From Bacteroidia bacterium (GTDB taxonomy: Bacteria > Bacteroidota > Bacteroidia > NS11-12g > UBA955): a stretch of 64,000 nt of DNA. A program made the position numbers and the translations under genes. Numbering within the stretch: position 1 is the first letter of the stretch; the number at the start of each line of letters is the position of its first letter. Shown piece after piece: positions 58,581 to 64,000 of this stretch. The stretch is taken from assembly GCA_023228875.1 (NCBI GenBank), contig JALOAG010000001.1, positions 434,001 through 498,000 on the forward strand. The letters run 5' to 3'. Below the pieces are notes generated by a model. That model saw nothing but the letters and a program-made list of their open reading frames with translations, was not told where the DNA came from and searched no databases.

Positions 58581-60857
58581 CTAATCAGTGGATTTTGCTT
58601 CTTTTTGTAGGTTGAGCGAATATTTCCAATAGTTCTGCGCTATGCGAAATTCTCCAAATGTATATGATGCACCTTGCGCTTGCTTTAACTCGCCAATAGT
58701 TTTGTCAGGGTTTGATTTTATCAATGCAATTAACTCCTTCACTTTTTCTTTATCTAATAACTCAAAAGGAGATAATTCTCCGGTTAATACAAAACTCGCT
58801 AAATGACCTTCAATCGTACTCAAAGCCAATCCGCGTTCTGTTGCAATATCAGTCATTGTCTTGCCGGATTTGAACAACGTAAAGGTTAGTCTGGTGCTGT
58901 CTCCTTTTTCTGTTTTTTTTGCTTTTACCGGTGGTGAATTTGGTTCTTCGCTAATCTGTTTGATTACATTGACAATGCCGCTATAGTACTTGTCCAGCAT
59001 CTGAGAAATATTTCCTTGATTCGATAATTCCGAAACAAGCGTGTGTGTGGATTTGATTAACTCCCTTTTTATTTCTACTTCTTCAGTGAGTGTTTGTATA
59101 AGCAAGCTGAATTTGCGGGTAAGTTTTTCTTTACTGATATCTGCTTTGTATTTTGCAATCGAAAATAGAATGTGTTCTTCTAATTCTTTCACAAAGTATA
59201 GAGTAGCTGATTCAACTCTGCTTGCAAGATGAAGGTAGTTGTCTTTTTTAGCTTGAGGCAGAATGTTATGTGAAAGTGTATGAATAAATTTATCCGCCAC
59301 TTTTTTTATTTCGACAATGCGGGCAAACCACTTTCGTGCATTACGCTCTGTTAATACCCTGTCGGGAACCTTGGTGTCGTCAAGGTGATTGAGAAAGTCA
59401 GTAAAGGCTTCTTCTAATTTTACAAAACTAAAGTTGTCCAATACAAGATGATTCAGGTACTCCTTTTGCCATTCGGGTAATTGTTCTTCTAATTCATCTT
59501 CGGAGCTAATACCTTCCATAAATTCAACTACTTGTTCGCTGCTTCTTACACTTCTTGGTTCGATAGGGGTCTTTAATACCAATCCTTCAGGAGAGGTAAG
59601 GCGGCTCAAAGCAACATACACTTGACCTTCTGAAAAAGAACGCCCTGCATCAACCACTGCACGTTCAAAAGTCAGCCCTTGACTTTTGTGGATGGTTACT
59701 GCCCAAGCCAATTTGATGGGGTATTGTTTAAAAGAACCAAGTTTTTTTTCTTCAATTTTTCTAGTCTTATCATTGAAGTTATATCGAATATGTTCCCATT
59801 CAACTTTAGGGATTTTGAACAGCTCGGTTTCATTCTCGAATTTTACCCAAATCTCCCCGGACCGTATATGATCAATTATTGCCAGTTTCCCATTGTAGAA
59901 TTTTCTGTCATTGCCACTGTCATTCTTGATAAACATGATTTGAGCACCTTTTTTGAGAATCAATACTCTCGGAGTAGGAAACATGTTTTCATTAAAATCA
60001 TCTTCTATTTCTGCTTCATAGTAATGCTCTTGGGAGTTGAGTGCATTCAGTTTCTGAAGATTAATTTCTTCTGCAGTAGCATTGTGTGAACAAAGCGTAA
60101 TGTAGTTTTCACCGGGTTCGGGTGTGAAGTCAGGATTGTAATGATTTTGATTTAAATCTTCCAAATCTTCATACTCAATGCGGTTTTCGCGAATGCGATT
60201 TAGCAATGAAATATATGAGCGATTACTTTGGCGATACACTTTTTCAAACTCAATTTTAACCAACTTCATTTCTTTTGCCACAAGTGAATCAAAGAAAAAA
60301 GGGCTTTTGTAAAATTCGCTCATCAAACGCCATTCATTGTCTTTGACAACTGGAGGTAACTGAAAAAGGTCGCCAATGCACACAAGTTGCACTCCGCCAA
60401 ATGGAGCATCAGGTCTTCTGCGAATGTGTCTCAGCACAGTGTCCATTGCATCAAATGTATCTGCTTTGACCATCGACACTTCGTCAATAATGAGCAATTC
60501 CATCTCTTGCAAGAGTTTGCGTTTACTTGAACCCATTCGTGCATGTTGCAACAGGGAGTAACGATTGTTGATGTGGACTGCCGGATTGGGGTTGTTGTTG
60601 ATTTGGTAATCGGGCAAGAATAATCCAAAAGGTAATTGGAAAAGAGAATGTATGGTAACGCCCCCTGCATTAATCGCAGCAACCCCTGTGGGGGCAGCTA
60701 TCACGCTTTTCTTTAGTGAATTTTTAACAATATGATGCAGAAAGGTTGTCTTTCCGGTCCCTGCACGACCTGTTACAAAAAGATTGCAATTGGTTTGGTT
60801 GACATATTTAAAAGCCAATTCAAACAAGGAATTGGTGTTTGATAATTCTGTATCCAT
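58581..60857 (-). CDS. PIF1-like helicase with C-terminal HTH domain
   Basis: A 758-residue SF1 helicase. The N-terminal motor has GRAGTGKTTFLHHIV (Walker A), AAPTGVAAINAGGVTIHSLFQLP, ELLIIDEVSMVKADTFDAMD (Walker B), VQLVCIGDLFQLPPV, and the SF1 C-terminal motif AWAVTIHKSQGLTFERAVVD with YVALSRLTSPEGL. The tail (about 655-755) contains a helix-turn-helix-like region, TLFKSGKTMTDIATERGLALSTIEGHLASFV, often seen attached to PIF1/RecQ-type helicases. It should unwind or remodel DNA; bacterial PIF1 works on G-quadruplexes and replication forks. dtd lies 6 nt upstream on the same strand. Confidence 0.9.
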   Translation of the reverse strand: MDTELSNTNSLFELAFKYVNQTNCNLFVTGRAGTGKTTFLHHIVKNSLKKSVIAAPTGVAAINAGGVTIHSLFQLPFGLFLPDYQINNNPNPAVHINNRYSLLQHARMGSSKRKLLQEMELLIIDEVSMVKADTFDAMDTVLRHIRRRPDAPFGGVQLVCIGDLFQLPPVVKDNEWRLMSEFYKSPFFFDSLVAKEMKLVKIEFEKVYRQSNRSYISLLNRIRENRIEYEDLEDLNQNHYNPDFTPEPGENYITLCSHNATAEEINLQKLNALNSQEHYYEAEIEDDFNENMFPTPRVLILKKGAQIMFIKNDSGNDRKFYNGKLAIIDHIRSGEIWVKFENETELFKIPKVEWEHIRYNFNDKTRKIEEKKLGSFKQYPIKLAWAVTIHKSQGLTFERAVVDAGRSFSEGQVYVALSRLTSPEGLVLKTPIEPRSVRSSEQVVEFMEGISSEDELEEQLPEWQKEYLNHLVLDNFSFVKLEEAFTDFLNHLDDTKVPDRVLTERNARKWFARIVEIKKVADKFIHTLSHNILPQAKKDNYLHLASRVESATLYFVKELEEHILFSIAKYKADISKEKLTRKFSLLIQTLTEEVEIKRELIKSTHTLVSELSNQGNISQMLDKYYSGIVNVIKQISEEPNSPPVKAKKTEKGDSTRLTFTLFKSGKTMTDIATERGLALSTIEGHLASFVLTGELSPFELLDKEKVKELIALIKSNPDKTIGELKQAQGASYTFGEFRIAQNYWKYSLNLQKEAKSTD

Positions 60858-60863
60858 ACTGCA

Positions 60864-61316
60864 TTATTCTTTGTTCTTACTGTCTATCCAGATTGTTACA
60901 GGTCCATCGTTTACTAAGTGTACTTGCATGTCTGCACCAAAAACGCCTGTTTGCACTTCCAGTCCTGAAAAATCTCTTAGATTATTGACAAAAGTATGAA
61001 ATAATGGTTCTGAAACAATGGGTTTGGCTGCTTTGATAAATGAGGGTCTGTTTCCCTTTTTTGTCATAGCATGAAGTGTGAATTGGCTGACGGCAAGCAT
61101 ACTCCCGCTTATGTCTTTTACAGATAAGTTCATTTTTCCCTCTGAGTCAGAAAAGATTCTTAATTGTGTAATTTTTGATGTTAGATACTGAATGTCATCT
61201 AAAGTGTCGTCTTCTTCAATGCCAACAAAAAGTAAAAGCCCTTGGTTAATACTACCGACATGTTTTTGTTCAACCAATACAGATGCTCTACTTACTCTCT
61301 GTATCAGTACCCTCAT
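60864..61316 (-). CDS. dtd: D-aminoacyl-tRNA deacylase
   Basis: A 150-residue enzyme that hydrolyses D-aminoacyl-tRNA and mischarged glycyl-tRNA(Ala). The catalytic SQFTL (about residues 77-81) and the cross-subunit NDGPVT near the C-terminus are intact; MRVLIQRVSRASV at the start and VGIEEDDT are standard. Length is typical. Its start overlaps the stop of the upstream barrel gene by 4 nt (ATGA). Confidence 0.96.
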   Translation of the reverse strand: MRVLIQRVSRASVLVEQKHVGSINQGLLLFVGIEEDDTLDDIQYLTSKITQLRIFSDSEGKMNLSVKDISGSMLAVSQFTLHAMTKKGNRPSFIKAAKPIVSEPLFHTFVNNLRDFSGLEVQTGVFGADMQVHLVNDGPVTIWIDSKNKE

Positions 61317-62137
61317 AGAGTTTTATCTTTTCTCTTTGTACTGACATCATAACTGATTCCTACCTCAGCACTCATGGAATACAAGTGGTGTTTTTCTATA
61401 CCGTAGCTGGCAAAAAAGAATTGTTTGCGCAGGTTGGGTTGTAAGTAAATCCGCATTTTAGGATATAAATCTACATCTATTCTTGCCCCAATGATGGCAG
61501 ACATGTTGACAATAAAAGGTTTTAGAGCAGTTTCTTTTTTATTCAAGGTGTAATCGCTCATGCCATAAGGCTCAAAACCTCTGAACTCTATTTTCATGTC
61601 ATGCTTGATTAACCCGTCTAATGAACCTCCGAAAAACCATGAAAGTCTCACTTCTTCATTTTTCATTCTCTTTGGGGTGAAATCTTTGCCAAAGAGCAAT
61701 GGAATCTCCAAAAAGTGGTAGTTGATTTTGTAATAGATTTGTCTTGTAAAGCCCTGCATGTCATCAGTTATCTTGACTTTTCCTTCCGGCATATTGTCGT
61801 GAATCACATCTAAGAAGTTCACCGGCTCTTTTACTCTGGTCAACCCTTTGTTGCTATAATAAATGCCCGTAGTTACAATCCAATCTCTACCGGTTTTAAA
61901 ACGAAATTGAGCTCCAAAGTCAAGCACATTTTTTAACCGGTCTGCTTTTCTAAGAGAATCTTTTAAATCTGCGCTTGCGTTTGGCATAGAAAGAAAACCG
62001 CCATGCAATGTTGGAACGATTGATAAGCCTATGGAAGCATGTTCATATATAATATCTTTTTTCTTTTGTGCATTTACTTGGGTTGAAAGACTGAGAATGA
62101 AAAATATAGGGAATAGGATTTTAAGAAATGATTTCAT
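61313..62137 (-). CDS. PorT-family-like outer-membrane beta-barrel protein
   Basis: A 274-residue exported protein with signal peptide cut near VNAQ (about 23). The mature part has repeating beta-strand patterns (SIGLSIVPTLHGGFL, DFGAQFRFKTGRDWIVTTGIYYSNKGL, YYKINYHFLEIPLLFGKDF, WFFGGSLDGLIK, IGARIDVDLYPKMRIYLQPNLRKQFF), matching the OMP_b-brl_2/PorT-like family. The C-terminal residues SAEVGISYDVSTK are typical of an eight-stranded barrel. Ligand unknown. It overlaps dtd by 4 nt. Confidence 0.8.
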   Translation of the reverse strand: MKSFLKILFPIFFILSLSTQVNAQKKKDIIYEHASIGLSIVPTLHGGFLSMPNASADLKDSLRKADRLKNVLDFGAQFRFKTGRDWIVTTGIYYSNKGLTRVKEPVNFLDVIHDNMPEGKVKITDDMQGFTRQIYYKINYHFLEIPLLFGKDFTPKRMKNEEVRLSWFFGGSLDGLIKHDMKIEFRGFEPYGMSDYTLNKKETALKPFIVNMSAIIGARIDVDLYPKMRIYLQPNLRKQFFFASYGIEKHHLYSMSAEVGISYDVSTKRKDKTL

Positions 62138-62197
62138 GAATATCTGAAAAATTGAGTGTTCAAAAGTCTGAAAAAATACCTACTAAACAAAGGAGAG

Positions 62198-63127
62198 TTA
62201 TTCTGAGTGTTTCACAAGTTTAATACTTGAGAACAGTTTTGAGTATCCGGCACGTTTTACCGCTGATTTTCTGAATATTTCTTTGTAAATATCTTCGGTT
62301 AATTCTAACCAATCCTGCTTTGAAAGATGGAATAATTGTTCGTGTGGATTGAATTCAGGTTCATTGTGTTTACTTGAAAATCTATTCCAGGGACACACTT
62401 CTTGGCAAACGTCACAGCCAAAAACCCAATCTTCCATTTTGGTTCTAAACTCAGTGGGAATTTCTTCTTTAAGCTCTATGGTCAAATAAGAAATACATCG
62501 TTGGGCATTCAAAGTTTTGTCCGGCAATATTGCTTCCGTTGGACAAGCATCAATGCAAGCGGTGCATGTTCCACAATAATCTTTGGTATAGGGGATATCA
62601 TACTCCAAATCCAAATCACAAATAATTTCAGCCAACAGAAAAAAAGAGCCATGTTGTTTATTGATTAAAATGGTGTTTTTTCCAACCCATCCTAAACCTG
62701 CACGTCCTGCCCAAGAGGATTCTAAAATCGGTGCAGAGTCAGTAAATACTCTAAATACAAAATCCCCAAGTTCCTTTTGCATTTTCTTTGTGATTTCTGC
62801 CATTTTGTTTTTAATAACATAATGATAGTCTTTGCCATAAGCATATCTGGCAATCTTCACTCCGTCTTCTGGGAGTGCATTTTCCGGAAAATAATTATAT
62901 GCTAAACAAATTACAGACTTGGCTCCGGGAACTAATTTTCTTGGGTCAATGCGCATATCAAAATAGTTCTCAATCCAGCTCATTTTACCATGATATCCCT
63001 TGTTGAGCCATTTTTCAAGGGTAACAGCTTCAGTGTCTAATTGTTCTGCTTTAACTATGCCGCACAGCATAAACCCGGCTTCTGTAGCCCATTGTTTTAT
63101 AAGTTGGGATGCTTTGTCAGCTTGCAT
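62198..63127 (-). CDS. queG: Epoxyqueuosine reductase
   Basis: A 309-residue cobalamin-dependent iron-sulfur enzyme for the last step of queuosine synthesis in tRNA. The N-terminal region has FMLCGIVKAEQL, WLNKGYHGKMSWIENYFDMRIDPRKLVPGAKSVICLAYNY. The two 4Fe-4S clusters use CGTCTACIDACPTEAILP and FGCDVCQEVCPWN. The usual HEAT-like C-terminal extension is absent, as in short Bacteroidota QueG. It starts 1 nt after the OmpA gene stop, likely in an operon. Confidence 0.94.
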   Translation of the reverse strand: MQADKASQLIKQWATEAGFMLCGIVKAEQLDTEAVTLEKWLNKGYHGKMSWIENYFDMRIDPRKLVPGAKSVICLAYNYFPENALPEDGVKIARYAYGKDYHYVIKNKMAEITKKMQKELGDFVFRVFTDSAPILESSWAGRAGLGWVGKNTILINKQHGSFFLLAEIICDLDLEYDIPYTKDYCGTCTACIDACPTEAILPDKTLNAQRCISYLTIELKEEIPTEFRTKMEDWVFGCDVCQEVCPWNRFSSKHNEPEFNPHEQLFHLSKQDWLELTEDIYKEIFRKSAVKRAGYSKLFSSIKLVKHSE

Positions 63128-63128
63128 G

Positions 63129-64000
63129 TTAGTTGTTAGAGATAATTTTTATCTCTGTTCTTCGATTTTGAGCACGTCCTGCTTCTGTTTCATTTGACAT
63201 CATTGGGACTTCGTCTGCATATCCCATTGCGGTAAGTCTGTTGCGCCTTATCCCCATTTCTACTAAGTATTCCAACACAGCTTTGGCGCGATTTTCAGAC
63301 AATTTCTTATTGTGCTCCTTGTTGCCGGTGTTGTCGGTGTGTCCTCCAATTTCAATGATCATATCGGGGAAACGATTCATTAATTCAAAAAGTTTTTGTA
63401 ATTCTGCCTTTGATTCCGGTTTGAGAATAAACTTATCAGTGTCAAAGAATATGTTGTGTAACACTATAGTGCTACCTTTTTCGGGTTTGACAAGTGGTGC
63501 TTCCACCAAGAACGGTTTGTCTATTGTGCCTTCGGTCAGTCTGAAATTGTCTGAATAAAATAGATAGTCTTTTCTGTCAATGTTAAACATGTAATCTTGA
63601 TTCTTGGACAGCACAATCAAGAATTCTCCTGCAATTGAATCCGTAGTTACTGTCTTGATTGAGTTGCCGGTTTTTAAATCAATGAGTTCAACTGTTGCAG
63701 CTAGCGGTTTGCGTGTAATCTTGTCATACACCTTTCCTTTAACATAGCTGACAGGTTCGGGTTTTTTGTCTTTTGGTAATTTAAATCGATAAAGGTCTCT
63801 TCCTCCATAACCTCCTTTTCTATCCGAGCTGACATATGCGTATTCACCCATCCTATCTACAATCATTCCAAACTCTTCTCCTGATGTGTTAATTGGATAA
63901 CCCATGTTCTCCGGTTTAGACCATTTTTTACCGTCAAAGCGGGAAATATACAAGTCAGGACCGCCCATTGTTTCATCTCTTCCGTTTGATGAAAAATAAA
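63129..64000 (-). CDS. OmpA-family protein with PD40 repeats, truncated at the window edge
   Basis: The 5' end of the gene lies beyond 64000; about 290 residues are visible. The visible part starts with WD40-like PD40 repeats (YFSSNGRDETMGGPDLYISRFDGKKWSKPENMG and AYVSSDRKGGYGGRDLYRF), then a carboxypeptidase-regulatory-like domain (YVKGKVYDKITRKPLAATVEL), then a canonical OmpA domain (about 80 residues, FFDTDKFILKPESKAEL, IEIGGHTDNTGNKEHNKKLSENRAKAVLEYL, GYADEVPM). In contrast to the OmpA protein at 20718, the GHTDNTG and LSENRAKAV motifs are standard. It should sit in the outer membrane with its OmpA domain on peptidoglycan. Confidence 0.9.
   Translation of the reverse strand, partial: YFSSNGRDETMGGPDLYISRFDGKKWSKPENMGYPINTSGEEFGMIVDRMGEYAYVSSDRKGGYGGRDLYRFKLPKDKKPEPVSYVKGKVYDKITRKPLAATVELIDLKTGNSIKTVTTDSIAGEFLIVLSKNQDYMFNIDRKDYLFYSDNFRLTEGTIDKPFLVEAPLVKPEKGSTIVLHNIFFDTDKFILKPESKAELQKLFELMNRFPDMIIEIGGHTDNTGNKEHNKKLSENRAKAVLEYLVEMGIRRNRLTAMGYADEVPMMSNETEAGRAQNRRTEIKIISNN

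Noticed and set aside
1..64000. Mobile elements, prophage, CRISPR arrays, restriction or toxin-antitoxin systems
   Set aside because: No transposase, integrase, Cas, methylase-endonuclease or toxin-antitoxin gene is seen, and no regular repeat array was noticed on reading through.

Overview
The window comes from a Bacteroidota chromosome. It is AT-rich, the secreted proteins end in type IX secretion (T9SS, Por-type) C-terminal domains, there is a TonB-dependent receptor paired with a DUF4249 lipoprotein, and the rpmB-rpmG-DUF4295-ftsY order is typical of the phylum. The promoters look like the Bacteroidota consensus (TTTG, about 20 nt, TAnnTTTG) and Shine-Dalgarno sequences are mostly absent. 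Gene content would suit a Chitinophagales/Sphingobacteriales-like lineage, but I cannot fix the order from sequence alone. I see no insertion sequence, prophage, CRISPR array or integrase; this is dense core chromosome with 58 protein genes and one tRNA.

Layout. 1-6.1 kb: start of ksgA, three consecutive DUF1573 secreted proteins, a PLP deaminase, a lipoprotein M1 aminopeptidase, and an unknown exported pair. 6.2-14 kb: a large T9SS cargo protein, a glycosyltransferase with dapD, a secreted S9 dipeptidyl peptidase, lhgO and a LapA-like membrane protein. 14.1-24.9 kb: an MsbA-like exporter, ribosomal proteins, ftsY-rimO-bshC, an OmpA/TSP3 protein and nadA-nadB. 24.9-33 kb: an O-antigen-ligase-like protein with a LmbE deacetylase, a carboxyltransferase, yebC, a PrsW-like protein, uvrB and an esterase-like hydrolase. 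33-47.3 kb: gap, a lipoprotein-Pmp3 fusion, a DUF2752 protein, frr, tRNA-Gln, prs, rplY, a SNF2 helicase, a prolyl oligopeptidase, a T9SS protein, and truB-ribF-M23 peptidase. 47.3-64 kb: a lipoprotein, the DUF4249/TonB receptor pair, two tandem paralogous T9SS proteins, a tight minus-strand run (kdsA-lolD-TPR-DCC-trmH-like), a PIF1-like helicase with dtd, a barrel protein, queG, and a truncated PD40-OmpA protein at the edge.

Functional themes. Cell-envelope biology dominates: KDO synthesis, lipoprotein release, O-antigen/polysaccharide handling, an ABC lipid exporter, OmpA proteins and T9SS cargo. Three predicted exported peptidases (M1, S9B, S9A) suggest peptide scavenging. NAD, lysine/peptidoglycan, PRPP, flavin, queuosine and bacillithiol genes are housekeeping.

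The most unusual observations are regulatory. Two strong intrinsic-terminator hairpins (near 1413 and 34705) lie inside the first codons of the next gene rather than between genes. Their U-tracts help encode that gene's N-terminal hydrophobic segment, and both encode the same pentapeptide IFVLI. This would fit translation-coupled read-through (attenuation), but it is inferred and untested. Also notable are eighteen TAnnTTTG boxes with a following C in thirteen, several placed so close to the start codon that the mRNA should be leaderless, and a pair of DnaA-box-like repeats upstream of an OmpA gene. I did not find a clear multi-gene novel system.
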